A DNA stretch of 64,000 nucleotides from Erythroxylum novogranatense (Eukaryota > Streptophyta > Magnoliopsida > Malpighiales > Erythroxylaceae). A program made the translations under genes and the position numbers. Position 1 is the stretch's first letter; the number at the start of each line of letters is the position of its first letter. Of this stretch, positions 11,516-23,534 are shown piece after piece. The stretch is taken from positions 2,170,001-2,234,000 of the forward strand of contig CM057229.1 in assembly GCA_029891385.1 (NCBI GenBank), given 5' to 3'. The notes under the pieces are model-generated. The model made no database searches. It had not been told where the DNA came from and worked only from the letters and a program-made list of their open reading frames with translations.

Positions 11516-11521
11516 TATAAA
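11516..11521 (+). promoter_or_regulatory. TATA box of the AGP-like gene
   Basis: 'tataaa' in the context cgctataaatga, 78 bp before the start codon at 11599, which leaves a short leader of about 45-50 nt. This is normal spacing for a plant class II gene. Confidence 0.7.
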
Positions 11522-11598
11522 TGAAAACCAACAAATTCTCATTTCAATCATCGAGCACATTTCTTCTCAGAATCTGATTTTAATAAGAAAAAAAAAAG

Positions 11599-12091
11599 AT
11601 GGCGAAGACAGCTGCAGTTGTTTTTGTTGTGACAATGGTCGTGTTGTTTTCAATCCAAACAACGTTGGCACAAGACGATAGCTCCACAGACACTATCCTT
11701 AGCCAGTTGAACTTAGACGAAGCTGCCTCGCAGGTGCAGGACGCAATGTCAGCCCTGTCGAACACCGAAGAAGAATCTGAGAGTACGACGGAAGTCAGCC
11801 CCAGCCCCGGTTGGACTAACTGGCTAAAAACAAAAATGGAGTAAGCTTTTTGAATCCCATTTCTAGGATTATCATGATAATAAGGTTTTTAGTGTACTAA
11901 ATGTGTTCATGTTTGACTCCAGGAACGCCGGTATCATATCTGCAAGTTCACCGTCGAGTGAATCACCAGTACTCTCATCACCAACAACAACTTCAGGTCC
12001 CGCTTCGGCACCGGCTCAGGCACCGCGTTCTCAGGGAACACGCTCTCAGGCAAAGGCACCAAGCTCTCAGGCTCAGGCACCGAGCTCATAA
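11599..12091 (+). CDS. Small secreted AGP-like (Ala/Pro/Ser/Gln-rich) protein, two exons
   Basis: Exons 11599-11840 and 11923-12091, with an 82-bp intron that has a consensus donor (GTAAGC) and acceptor (CTCCAG). Without splicing the frame stops at 11844; splicing joins ATG-GA|G-AAC and opens a 136-residue protein. Residues 1-24 are a signal peptide (hydrophobic core VVFVVTMVVLF, cleavage near LAQ|D). The mature part starts acidic and Ser/Thr-rich. It ends in a Pro/Ala/Ser/Gln-rich tail with repeated APAQAP, SQAKAP and SQAQAP motifs, the dipeptide context in which proline is hydroxylated and arabinogalactan chains are added. No C-terminal hydrophobic GPI-anchor signal is seen, so a soluble cell-wall protein is likely. 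The exact family is not recognised. Confidence 0.75.
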
Positions 12092-14169
12092 AGATTTTGA
12101 AGAAGTGACACGATACAATCTTATTTTGTTTTTCCTTTTTGACGTTAAATTTTCATCACCTACAGTGTTTATTCTTGAAATGGCTCATCACTGATTGTAT
12201 GTTTTAAGGTTTTGGCCATGAATTTGTAATACGTGAGAAGAAAGGGTTTTCCACTCTATTCGATCAAAATAAAATAAAATGTCTCGTAATCATATAGTAG
12301 TGTTGTTCCTTTAATGTGATTTTTGGTTTTCTATTTTCTTATTATTTTATTTCCTTTTAAGTAAAATAATTTTAATTTACTCAATAGATAAATATAATTA
12401 CAATTGTTAGTTTTGAAAATAATGAACTATTAAATAAAATTAATCAAGTAGTTATATTTATTTTATAAAATAAATATTAATTATTAAATACCTATGTAAT
12501 TTATAAGACTCAACATACTCGGTACACATGGCTCACCACCTAGCGAGGATCTAAGGAAAGTCATAATGTACACAATCTTTTATTTGTATTTCTTCAAGGA
12601 GTATATCTATTTCCATAACTCGAATATACAAAGAAGCAACTTTATCTATTGCTCCGAGATTTATCACCACCTAAATAGTTCATAAATAAATAATATTTAT
12701 TGTTAATATATATTTTAATTATTAAATATAAATATTTACAAAATTTTAGAATATTTAGTGTTAAATTTATCAAATAATTATGAAATTTAAAATATTTTAA
12801 AATGAAATTAATTACAAAATAAATAAACATTTAAATTTTATAAATTTTTATTCTCATTAATATTCAACGCGTAAGTTTTTCTGTGTTGCTCTCCCTCTTG
12901 TTTGGTGCTCTCACTCTCTATTTCTTTTATGTAGCTTTCTTGTTTCAGACATGGTTTTTGATTAATCAGTCTCTTTTGCTTTGATGCTTTATGGGTTTTG
13001 TTAGGTTTTCTGAAATTTCTATTCTTTATGTTTTTTTTAGCTTCTTTGTTGGATTTAGTGTTTAATACTTTCTAGGTTTTATCATGTTGATCTCTTTGCA
13101 TCAGATATCGTTGGGTTTATGTCAACATTGAATTTATATGCCTAATGATTTTATGGTTTCAGACGTTTTGTATTTCTACATGTTTTTTTTAGTGTTTTGT
13201 ATAATTCAAAATCCTGTTCTTTGATACTTTATTACACTTTTTTCATTTGGGTATTGATGCTTTTTAAAATAAATAGATTATATATTTCGTTATATTTGAG
13301 TTTTAAAATATTTTTAAAAGTCAAGTTATATTTTATTTTTTATATAGTTATGTATTTATTGTGATTTTATTTACATAACGATTTAGCGTGCTAGTTTTAG
13401 TTATTTATTCTTTAACCTGCATTATTCTTTTATTGTCACATTTACATGTGTACTATCAAACTTCTCCAGACTTCGCTTTATTGCGGAACTTCGGACTGAG
13501 TATGTTGACGATGATGATGAATAATTAATATCAATTAATTAAATAATATATTCATTAGTGGTAAGAAAATTCTATTTTAAATATTTTCAAAATATTAGAG
13601 TTAAGATTAAAGTTAAACCCTAAAAGCTTAATTGAAACTTGAATTACACTTGTTGTAATCATGTGTAGTGCCTTTCGAGGTTGCAATAGCTTTCAAGTTT
13701 GGTATAGCTTGTGAGTTGAACTTAAATTGTTGTGAAAGACAAGGAGACCATTTTGGGTTGGCAAAAGATAAGGCGAAAGGTCAGTATAGCCCATTCAATT
13801 AGTTTCCTGAAAAGGAGTTTTCATGCAATTATAGCCCCACTGTCAATGGCAATACACCAATCCCTTTCATTTTTATGGCATTCTCAAGAATACTGAGGAC
13901 AAATAGAATCATAGCTTCCTTCCAAGCTCTGCCGGGCATTAATGGAGGAAATGAAATGAAGACTCACTTTGCTCTAATGGGATAATCACGCAAAAGCTTA
14001 AATTTCAAGCAACAATGGTGTGACGAAGGCAAGAAAGTAGAGAACTACACATGAAAAGTGTACAAATTTCTGAGCAAACACCTCTCACAGACACAGACAA
14101 CAATCTACCTCCACTCCTGTTAAATTTCTGTTTTCTGTCTCATCAAGTAGATCATCATCTTTAGATGAA
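12092..14169. other. Intergenic DNA with possible 3' UTRs
   Basis: 12092-12300 is the probable 3' UTR of the AGP-like gene ('aaaataaaataaaatg' near 12268 could serve as poly(A) signal). 12370-12860 is AT-rich. 12870-13300 is T-rich with no open frame, resembling intron or leader sequence. 13850-14169 probably includes the 3' UTR of the minus-strand ZF-HD gene. No further gene is supported. Confidence 0.5.
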
Positions 14170-14991
14170 TTAATCAAGTTCTGTTCTTCCAAACAATGGC
14201 TGATCCTGCTGCTGCTTCTTCGAGTTCTTATTATTATGCATCCAAACCTTGAAAACCTGTCTTCTTACTCCAACTTCTGCACAAAACCTCTCAACTTCCT
14301 CCTCATCTTTCTTGTCGAACCTCCACCCCACTTTCTCTGCAAACTCCAACATCCTTTCCTTCTGGTTCGGAGTAAACTTTGTCCTAAACCTTTTCTTCGA
14401 AAAAACATAAGGCGGCGGCGGCGGCGGCGGTACTCCCTCGGCATTGGACTGAAACGGGTTCAGATCCTCGCTCGAAGACTCGTTCCCTCCAACAAACGCC
14501 ACGCTCATGGGCTGAACCATATTTGCACTTGCGTGCAGCCCCATTGGATATCGTTGATGGTGCAGCATCGTCGGTGAGGGCAAAGGCGGAGGCAGCTGCA
14601 GACTGTGAATCATAGAGGATCTTCGCGAACTGGGACTGAATTGTGTCTCGCCGTCAACCTCTTTCCGGTGGAAGTTCCGGTGACACTCACAAGCGGCACA
14701 TCTCAAAGCTTCCAACGTACCCTCATCCCCACCAGGCATAAACTCGCCGCAACCATCGAACACGTTCCCTCCCACAGTCGCTGCGTGGTTCCTGAGACAT
14801 TCTCGGTATCTGACATTTGTTGTTTTGGTGTTGGAAACTGGTCTGTTCTGCTGATCTAGGGTTTGACTGTAGGCTATGACTGTTGTGCCATTGTGATTTC
14901 CGTGCTTTCTTCTTTCAACTCCTGACGATTGATGGCCATAACTCGAAGGAACAGACGTCCTCTCATCATTTTCTGGACTCCTTAACTCCAT
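14170..14991 (-). CDS. Zinc-finger homeodomain (ZF-HD/ZHD) transcription factor
   Basis: A 273-residue nuclear DNA-binding protein. The plant-specific ZF-HD dimerisation domain spans about 62-111 (YRECLRNHAA, DGCGEFMPGG, ALRCAACECHRNFHRK) with the Cys/His ligands present; the usual CGCHR is CECHR here. The atypical homeodomain spans about 199-259 (KRFRTKFTPNQKERMLEFAEKVGW, ending VFKVWMHNNK). Between them is a low-complexity linker with an eight-proline run encoded by a GGC/CGG-type repeat (14413-14430). ZHD proteins form homo- and heterodimers, bind ATTA-core sites, and act in floral and vegetative development and stress responses. The coding region is intronless, as is usual for the family. 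The start is the first ATG, four codons before RSPEND, with stops upstream. The subgroup cannot be fixed by eye. Confidence 0.95.
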   Translation of the reverse strand: MELRSPENDERTSVPSSYGHQSSGVERRKHGNHNGTTVIAYSQTLDQQNRPVSNTKTTNVRYRECLRNHAATVGGNVFDGCGEFMPGGDEGTLEALRCAACECHRNFHRKEVDGETQFSPSSRRSSMIHSLQLPPPLPSPTMLHHQRYPMGLHASANMVQPMSVAFVGGNESSSEDLNPFQSNAEGVPPPPPPPYVFSKKRFRTKFTPNQKERMLEFAEKVGWRFDKKDEEEVERFCAEVGVRRQVFKVWMHNNKNSKKQQQDQPLFGRTELD

Positions 14992-15113
14992 AAAAAGATG
15001 TTATATCCACACGCCTCGGCCTCGTAAACACCAAGCAGTACTATGATTTAACTTCAAAATCAGTTCCTTATCGACACTAGCTCACCATGTCCGAACCTTC
15101 CATGATTTTATGC

Positions 15114-15355
15114 CTGGACATGAAGAACACGAAACAGAAAGATACAGAACCTGAACTGAAAATCCATTTTCTCGAGTACACTAATTTCCTCAAAAGCCGC
15201 AAGCTTTTGAAACACAGTAGTTATCAGTTATAACAAGGAGAAAAAAAAACCTGAAATTTCACATAATTATCAGAAGATGAACGAGGTCTAAGTCTAACTC
15301 ACAGTCTCTTGAAGAGGTTTGGAGACGCCAAATCAAGTCTTTTTTTTTAACTTAC
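15114..15355 (-). other. Probable 5'-UTR intron of the ZF-HD gene
   Basis: On the minus strand a good donor (GGAG|GTAAGT, intron starting at 15355) is followed 242 bp later by a pyrimidine-rich acceptor (gtttcgtgttcttcatgtccag, ending at 15114). The ATG at 14991 lies 122 bp further on. A TATA-like tatata element lies at about 15430-15438. Leader introns are common in ZHD genes. Based on splice-site consensus only. Confidence 0.55.
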
Positions 15356-15439
15356 CTCCACAAGCTAGTATACTCCATTAAAACAAAGCCCACAACAAGC
15401 ATTAGAAGGAAGGAAGGAGAAAAAGGAGAGTATATAAGG

Positions 15440-17156
15440 TGTTTGTGTTTTTGTGAGAAAGGGAAGGAGTGTGCTGCTTCAGTGCTTCCAACAAGGCAAC
15501 TACGCATCCAACAAGAGACAGCTTGGTTGCTTGGGATGAAGCCAGTGAGTGAGACTGAGAAGGGTCATTAAGAATAGATAAGTCTGTGACGAAGAGAGAG
15601 AGAAAGAGAGCAATCCTAATACCGACAACGTCATGTTCATCCTTCTCACACGCCCTGCCATTTTAGGTCCCACTTTACTCTTGTCCTCCATGACTGTCTC
15701 TCTCTCTCTTATCTTTTAGCCCACTTGACTTTTCCCTGGACCAAAACAAACTATTGTAGGTTTGAGATCTCGAGCGCGGTTACTCGGATGTTTACTGGCT
15801 CTCAGAAGATCTCATCCATCTATTAGTCATTGTTCGACATCCGGCCTCTATTTGTCTAGACGTAACTCAAGCAGGTTCGAGTCCATGCAAAGCATATTTA
15901 CATCTGAAGATGAGATATTTTAGCATCTGAGTAAGTAACTTTTTGTTAGAGTTTGTAGAGAGTTAATAAATACTTTTTTAATCGAATTTTTTAAAAAATA
16001 AATAAGTATTTGATGGTAAAATAAAAAATATTTTTAATAAATATAACTTTTTAACCGTTTTAAGAAATTCAAATTTTGAGCTTTTAAAAAGTAAATTTTA
16101 AAGTAGATTTTTAGATCAATTAATAAGCCTATTTTTAGTCTATTTTGTTCTTATGTTTTACATAATTTTCACAGTATCCACAAATTCATCTTTATGTTTA
16201 TTTTAGAATTTATATAGTATTATTTGACTTTTTTACATGTTTTAATATTTATTTTTATATTAGTTTTACTTATGTTATAATCCATATAAAAGATTTTGTT
16301 AGATATATTTTATTTATGTTTTATATAGTTTAAAATTATATAATAATTAATATATTGTGCTTTGCATATTGTTTAATATATTTTAAATAATATTTATATA
16401 TAAAATAATTTTATTACAAAATAAAATATAATTAAAATTAATAAATTTACTTTTTATTTTATGTTGTCAAACAATTTACCGTATGAAGTTCTTTAAAAAA
16501 TATTTTTAATTGACAACCAAACAGTTAAGTGATTTTTTAAAAAATATTTTCAACCAAAAATCTCTGCTGATATAAGTCCATTCAAACATGCATTAAATAG
16601 CACATAAGATCTCATCCCAAAATTATATAGACCAACTAATTTCAACATACCTTAACCTCAAATTTGATTTAAAATTAGGGTTTCTAATAACTTTTAGAAC
16701 ATTTCATTATTATTTATAAATTTTCAGATTTTTTTAATTCTCTGTTAAAAAATAAGAGCAGCGTGACCATGTATGTCTCTTCTGCTCTTTTTTTACTTTT
16801 TGAAAAGGTGGGGACTTCATCTACTGCAATGCAAACGCCACGCTTGCCCCCAAGCCCTGTTTCTCCTGAGATGCACTCGATGGCTTTGTTCCTCCCTCTC
16901 ATTCCTCTCCTTTTTCTCACTTCTCCGATCTAATTTCACTGTCGATGTTCCATTTTCAGATTACCAGACAAAAAAGCCTACCTGCATGCCTTCTTCTTTC
17001 ACTTCCATCTTTTTCCTGTTTACTTCTCATCACCTCACTTGATCTGACCTGACATCACCTCCTTTTCAAATCCCAAATTGTTAGGCATGTGATGATGATT
17101 CTCTTTCAACGGTCACACTAATTTCAGATTTTTTTTTAATAAAAGGTAATTCGTTA
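15440..17156. other. Upstream flank of the ZF-HD gene and AT-rich DNA
   Basis: 15440-15720 is purine/pyrimidine-skewed DNA that may hold promoter elements (GA/CT repeats near 15590-15615 and 15690-15705). 15960-16560 is AT-rich and featureless. 16740-17045 is pyrimidine-rich with short frames lacking domains. No gene is supported. Confidence 0.5.
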
Positions 17157-17383
17157 AGGGGGTGTTTGTTTGGGGTTACAAGAAAAAATGTATGAGTATG
17201 GAATATAAATTCAAGTTTAGTATTAACAGAGATAACATTTTCATTCCTCCATTTTTAACAATGCTTCGTTCATTTGAATTATCAGAAAAATGAGATTCAT
17301 TATTAGTTATATTCTATTCTCGTTCCTTACTATATTCACTTATATTCTTATTATTATTACTATTTGTGAACCAAGTACCCCCT
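17157..17383. mobile_element. MITE with 'ggggg tgtttgtttgg' type terminal inverted repeats
   Basis: The left end 'gggggtgtttgtttgg' pairs with the right end, which on the minus strand reads 'gggggtacttggttca'. The 227-bp interior is non-coding and resembles the copies at 10490 and 63709 (repeated 'tatattctta', 'ggaatataaa' phrases). This form is typical of plant hAT-derived MITEs. The TSD is not clear. Confidence 0.55.
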
Positions 17384-17539
17384 AAATAAAATAAACGTAA
17401 ATACATAACAACACAAAGGCCAGCAAAGTTCAGCTTGAAAATAAAACCAAATCAAACACTCCTAGGAAAGCTATTACAAGGCATGGTTTGATCACATGCA
17501 TCAGACAGGAAAATAATTGGTAAGCTCAGGTTGCCATCA

Positions 17540-17935
17540 AATCATTTCAGGAGACTTTTAAAATTATGTTGCTGAATTTGTGCTTATCTTTGTATAACTG
17601 AAGGTGCATTGTGATTCTGTTGAAAACAATCCTGAAAAGGTCCTGTGGAGAGTTGGAGTTGGATCTGAAAATTCTGATGCTTCTTTCATCCCAAATTCCA
17701 GCAACTATATATGCAATGGCTGTAAGAACTAACCAACGATCCCCTTCATACATAAGCCTAATTTGAGTACTCCATGTTGTAATATCCGACCAAACTGCTG
17801 GAGGATCAAATATGCCGCAATGCGCCGTTATGGATTTCCAAATTGTGGATGTATACGATCGAACAAGAGAAGAAAAGGTGGTTATTAGTATCGTCTTGAA
17901 TTTTACACAAGGCACCTATTAGGGATTTGCATAAA
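17540..17935 (-). pseudogene. LINE reverse-transcriptase tail (zf-RVT type), decayed
   Basis: On the minus strand the frame reads CKIQDDTNNHLFFSCS (zf-RVT-like cysteine/histidine segment). After a frameshift near 17855 it continues as STIWKSITAHCGI..., WSDITTW and AIAYIVAGIWDERSIRIF, the order seen at the end of ORF2 in plant LINEs and in 'ribonuclease H protein' genes. Nothing further upstream in ORF2 is recognisable, so this is a short 5'-truncated or eroded copy. Confidence 0.65.
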
Positions 17936-17997
17936 CTTGCCAATCTTGTCCGTGCTAGCTAGCTATAGTTTCAATGCGTGCTAAAGACGGCAGGAAT

Positions 17998-18717
17998 TGT
18001 TGAAAAAATTATGTAAGATCAAATTTAAACGTAGCGGAAATAATATAAATTTTTTTTCTATATAATTAACTTTAATATAATTAAATTAGAAACATAAAAC
18101 AAAAAATTGACAAAGTTATACTAACTTTTTCCGATTTCTTGTTACAATTTTTCGTTTCTTTGAAACTATCAATTCCACGAGTTGTTAATCTCCCACCCTC
18201 TAATGATATTCACATATTTATTCAAAGAAAACTCAAATCGAATTTGAGAGGAAAAATTGTTAGAAGTGCTAGCCTCCATTTTCTAAGTTTTTCTTTTATA
18301 TGAAAATCTTATTTTCATATCCTTAATTTTATTAAAATTATAACTAAAGTCAAACTTTAATTATAATTATTAACTAATCCTTATAAGATCAAATATCACA
18401 TATTGACACTTAAAATTTCTAAAACTTCACAATTAAATCCAACTTAATTCAAATTTCACTTTCTTCTTTATAGACATTTTATGTGACCCATTAGGTTCCT
18501 AATATGTTGGTTATGATTATAAATTATATTTCTAATTCATAATTAGAATCAGATAAATTAAAACTTCTTTTAATTTAACTTTAATACTATAATTAAATAA
18601 TTTATAATCATAGATCATGATTGACGTCTAGCAATATATCATGACCACCCAAATATTAGGAATGTCAAAGTAGTTTGATGTAACCTATCTATGCATAGTT
18701 ATCATGTATAAATTAAT
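17998..18717. mobile_element. LTR-like remnant related to the solo LTR at 29706
   Basis: It begins TGTTGAAAAAATT... and contains 'gcggaaataatata' near the start. It shares with the solo LTR the ordered blocks 'gtgacccattaggttcc', 'tatgttgg', 'tctagcaa(c/t)atatcatgac' and 'gtttgatgtaacctat'/'gtttgacgagtgaacctat'. It is strongly AT-drifted and has no second LTR nearby, so it is an old single LTR or fragment. Its right end is not clear and the 37-bp repeats at 18718 follow directly. Confidence 0.5.
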
Positions 18718-18791
18718 CCTTTCGTCATCTAATGTTTCAATTTAACCAAAACGACCTTTCGTCATCTAATGTTCCAATTTAACCAAAACGA
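18718..18791. repeat. Direct tandem repeat, 2 x 37 bp
   Basis: 'cctttcgtcatctaatgt' through 'aaccaaaacga' occurs at 18718-18754 and again at 18755-18791 with one substitution (ttt versus ttc). Each copy ends in the half-site aaccaaaacgac, which forms a full palindrome where the second copy ends. Confidence 0.9.
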
Positions 18792-18887
18792 CGTCGTTTT
18801 GGTTACTGATGTAAGTCCATTCAAACGTCATTTCTTTAAACTTAAGTTGTGTTTTTAACTTAACCAAAACGACGTCGTTTTGGTTAA
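18781..18887. repeat. Two exact ACGT-core palindromes (24 bp and 28 bp)
   Basis: 18781-18804 is an exact palindrome, arm aaccaaaacgac. 18860-18887 is an exact 28-bp palindrome, arm ttaaccaaaacgac. Their centres (GACGTC) are 81 bp apart. A third half-site lies at 18744-18755. GACGTC contains the ACGT core bound by plant bZIP factors. A GC-rich stretch follows immediately (18895-19110). Confidence 0.9.
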
Positions 18888-19115
18888 ATTAAAAATGCAA
18901 CAGCTTCCTTCTTCCCTGGCTCTCCTCGCGTGCAACTTCCTTCTCCTCTTCCTTTGGACGCAGCTCGGTGCTCTCCTCCATCTTCCTCCTCCTTTCCTAC
19001 ATTGTCGTCCGTCATCCGACCATGTGCAGCGTCTCTGATCGGCCTTCCTTCTCATCTTCTCCGGTGGTGAGGTAAGGGCGTCATCTCCTCCGCCTCTTCC
19101 GAAGGTAAGCCATGG
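18888..19115 (+). other. GC-rich segment resembling a gene 5' end
   Basis: A pyrimidine-rich, GC-rich block stands out from AT-rich surroundings. It has an ATG at 18895 opening a 47-codon frame (MQQLPSSLALLACNFLLLF..., hydrophobic and Leu-rich) that ends at TGA 19036-19038, and a donor-like GAAG|GTAAGC at about 19105. With the upstream ACGT palindromes this could be the promoter and first exon of a gene, but no downstream exon is recognisable in the next 4 kb. Confidence 0.25.
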
Positions 19116-22100
19116 GTTGAAATTAAAATGTTGTTTTTTTAGAGTGAGTTAATTGTATTGGTTTGTTTAATTGGATTTGATTATTCTTATGTTTAGGTTT
19201 TTCATGTAAATAATGGGAAGATTTAATTAATTTGTGTTTAGATAGGGTTGAAAATTTTCTGTACTCAAGGTGTTCGATGGAATGCTTTGTTATATGTGAT
19301 GAACTTATTTTGTGGTTTTTTAATTGTTTATTTACAAATTATAAGGAATAGATAAAGTATCAACTATATATGCTATAGTTTTCATTAGTTTTGTTGATAT
19401 AATTTGATGGATTACCATATATTGTATGCATTGATATTTGAATTATTTTTAACTTTCTACTAACTTAATATTTATTTGCTTTATTGGCCCTCAACTTAAT
19501 AAGAATATTGAACAAAATTAATAATGAGCATTAAAATATGACTAATCTAAATAACAACAACGATAATAATAACAACCAAAACCAAAATAGAAGATAATAA
19601 CAATTTTAACTTAATTTTTAAAACATCAAGAAAAATCTTTAGATGTTTTATAAAATGATGCAAAATGCTTATTATTACATACTAAGCAAAATATTGCAAA
19701 CAATTTTGTCTACATATTCACCCATTTGTAGTTAAAAATGCATTCTTATAAAATAATCAAAACATAGCCAACAATCTATAATCATGATAAAAGGAATCAT
19801 AGCTACATAATATTTGTTTTTTTTTCGTTGCCTATCTCTTTTATAAAAAATTTCATGCCAATATTAAATTTTTTCTTTAAACATAGCTACATATTAAGCT
19901 ATTAGAAATATGCCCTTATTTTATTAGTTAAAAGATGTTCGTATTTCTATAATGTTTCTATTTATGTTATGAGTTGAAAATTTTATATGTGGATTCTACC
20001 TTTTCATTTAGCCACGTATCCACCAAAATTGTATAAAGTTTCATTTATTAGTATAGGTTAAATAGTTAAGTGAGGATTCCACAAAGTGATCATAACCTAA
20101 GCTAGAGATTTTGAGTTATCCTAAATTAGCTAGTTAATCAAGTAGTTATTTATTGAAATTTTAGATAAGAGTTAAAGTTGTTTATGTCATTAATTGGTAT
20201 AAGTTCATTTTCTTATGGGTTATGAAATATAATTGCTTTATGAGGTATTAGGAGAAGTTTTTCAAAGGACTATTAACATAATTTATAAATTAAAAATAAA
20301 TAGATGTTTTATAAAAGAGGGTGAAACAAAGGTATGTAAAATATTAACTTAAGCATAATACAATTTAGAAATTATTATTTTAAGGAAAACTAAGGGCATT
20401 TAAAAGAAAAGTAAAGAACATGAAGATTGACATTGCTTTATTGTTGAAAGAGACTGCAGAGTTAAATATTAGCTACCAAATAATAGTAAATATTACTATA
20501 GAAGTTTTCATCATTATTATGGGTCAACTTGAAAATTATGATCTAAGAAAATGGTTATATACTTTCAATTGTCTTGTTTTAGGGTGTTGTATGAACTATT
20601 AATAATGAACATATTTAATTGTTAATTGTCTTATTTGATGGTGATCTATACTTTTATAATTTCTTCAAATTTTATGGAATTTGCATTATTAATTGATATC
20701 GTAAAATGAATATGGAAACTTAGGTATCATCTCTTAACTAATTTTAGATATCAAACTAGCAATATTATAATAAAACATAATACATTATCATAATATCAAT
20801 ATATGATGATAGCATCATTGTATACATACAATGAATTTGGCAACATAAATTTCATGGTTTATATATTCATTTATAAAATTGAACTTAGAGACATAATTGA
20901 ACTTATTTGAATTCATTGTATGATCATTGTATATGCATTTAGTTACAATAATGATATATCACCAAAAAACTCAAAACATAGTTTAACTTAGTTATCTTAG
21001 TATATGGATTTAATTATAATACTGATATTTACTTCTAGTTACATATTAAAATGTTAATATATACTTAACTAAGAAATTTGTCTTAGCTTATTATACAATA
21101 TAGATGATAATGCAGGAACATTAAATACCTAACTTAAGTTTACTTGTTTACTTAATCAATTCATCTTTGAGAACTCACATATGATGTGTTAAGACAAATT
21201 GAGTGAACACATCATTTCTACAAGTTATGTCATACTACTCACCTCTTTTACTCTTTAATATACTTTACATCAACATTAATATTTTCAGCCTTGAGCTCTC
21301 ATTTATTACCAAGATAAATTATTTAAAACTTGTCTCACTTTCATTCGTATAAAGTAACAAAGTTGATTACCTATGTAGGAAGATTTCTTATGTCCATGTA
21401 ACAAAATATTTTATTTAGAATTGATTGTTAAATAAACATTCCAAAATCATTCTTGAAATGAAACTTAACAAAAGTTAAGTACTCACATATTTAAATCCTA
21501 TGTAATCCTCATTGATAACAAGCATTGTGAATGTTCACGTGGAGAAAATGATACAATATTAAATTTTAAATCCTACATAAAATTGATGAACTAACATGAA
21601 CAGAAAATACATATATAGGAATTGGCTTTATATTATATAGCTTGTATATTATATTTGTGTTTTAAAAACCTCTTATTCTATTTAAAGTGTTTAGCCTATT
21701 TCGGATTGAAAGCTATAAGATAAAGGACATGTCATTCATTGCGTCATATAAGTTCTTTGAGTTTAGCTTTAAGGTTTAACATATGCGTTAAGTGAAATGC
21801 TTTAGGGAATAGGTAGAAAGGATCTTTTGCACTTTAGTTATCGAACTAAAGTCATATTATTCATCCATTGCTAATTTTATGCTTATTTTTACAATAGAGC
21901 TTTTGCCTTAGCTTGAATATTGACATCGTGGTCCAAAAAGAATCAAACCTTAACTTGATGAATTATATCCCCCTTGGGTAAGCCAATTTTTTATTACACT
22001 AATGACCAACTCTCTTATGAAACAAATCAAACAAGGCTTAAAAGTCATCATATGTTGGCCTTTTGGTTGAGATTCAAATTCCTAGATATATGAATAGAAT

Positions 22101-23500
22101 TTCCTAGATATATGAATGGGAGATTTTTTTTTCTCTAAACTACAAATGGTGGAGAGCCATTAAGCTAGATATATGACTGTTTCGCTAACCATCACTAATG
22201 GTTAGCAAAACAATCATCGGTTGGCAACATTACAAGTAGAAAATTCCCAATGTTCTCATTGTTGATGCAATATCCTTGTTGGAATAATTGTGACTACAAA
22301 AAATTCTAATTCTGTATTTAGTGATGTCAAACTTATGTCATTGTGCCTGTGGATCTTTTGTTGGTGTGGAGACAACACTATAACTCTTATTGATTTAAGT
22401 AGTAATTAAAGTTGCGATTAAATACTTGAACTTTTATTTGTGGAAAAAATAACTCGACATTAACGTCCCTACATCATTGATTGAATTGACAATAGACATG
22501 TAGTATGGAGACCCAATTTGCGTCGTGGTTACTGGTTGATATAGAAGTATATTTTTATTGCAGGGGGACTCTTATTTCAAAGGGGGGATATCCATTTTAT
22601 AGGAAAAATGCTGCCGAAATTTCAATAGGATCCTTGTAAATTATGATTTTGTAATTATAACAAGAGTTCCTTAGTTTTAACTTATGATCTTATTATGGAG
22701 GAGACTTATAATTATGCAAATTATTGAGGATAACACCTGATGGTTGAATTATTTGAGTATAATTAATGATCTTCATTGAGTATAATATTTCATGGAAACT
22801 ATTTTCATATATCTCGCTTTATAATTAAACTATGAACGATTTTGTTGTTGGTTTTCATTCTAGCTCTATCATCATCATCTACCTTGACATACTTCAAGAA
22901 CATCTCTTTGCGTTTCGATCGAGGTCAGTGATTATGTTTTTACTACAGTTTTTTGTTCTTGATTTATTTGTTTGCGGTATGAACTTCCCATCTGAACTTC
23001 CTGCATCTTTTATTGACATGACTTGCATGATGTAAAACTTAATTGTAGTTTAAACTTTGGTTATTTATTAATTTATACATGACGAGGTTGACTTATGTAA
23101 TTGTTTCAATTACCTTAATTACTTGAATCCATAATTTGATTGATGCTCTTTTAAATGATGAGGTTTTCTTTACTTATTATGTGCACATTTTTTAAAGGCA
23201 TGTTTTATGAAATTGTATATGTTCAACTAATTGATTAAAATAGGTATTCATAAAATATTCATATTTTATTAATACTTATTTGACAATTGATTGATATTTA
23301 ATATCCATTAAATATCAAGTTGTGATCAATCATTATCTTATGGCATATATGATTACAAACATACATGTTGGATATTCAGTTTAAATATACTAGGAGCCTA
23401 GCTAGGATTCAGAATGAGAACACCTGATGTTGAATCACAAGTCTTATCTAATAAGTTTTGTTATATGTGGCTAATATAGCAGACTAATTTTGGATAAGCT
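19116..23500. other. Long AT-rich DNA without recognisable genes
   Basis: No coding region that I can support. Scattered open frames (20420-20602, 22832-23035) are low-complexity and hydrophobic by composition. A near-duplication 'cctagatatatgaat' occurs at about 22080 and 22103. The right part may belong to the 5' portion of the CACTA element that follows, but no left terminal repeat was found. Confidence 0.5.
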
Positions 23501-23534
23501 GGTTTAAAATAACAATTCTCCATATATGAGTTTC

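Noticed and set aside
14236..14859. Plus-strand frames opposite the ZF-HD gene
   Set aside because: Antisense shadows; the ZF-HD frame has two clear domains.
15880..15905. 'ggttcgagtcc' B-box-like motif, possible tRNA
   Set aside because: No matching A box at the right distance and no acceptor or anticodon stems, so not a tRNA gene.
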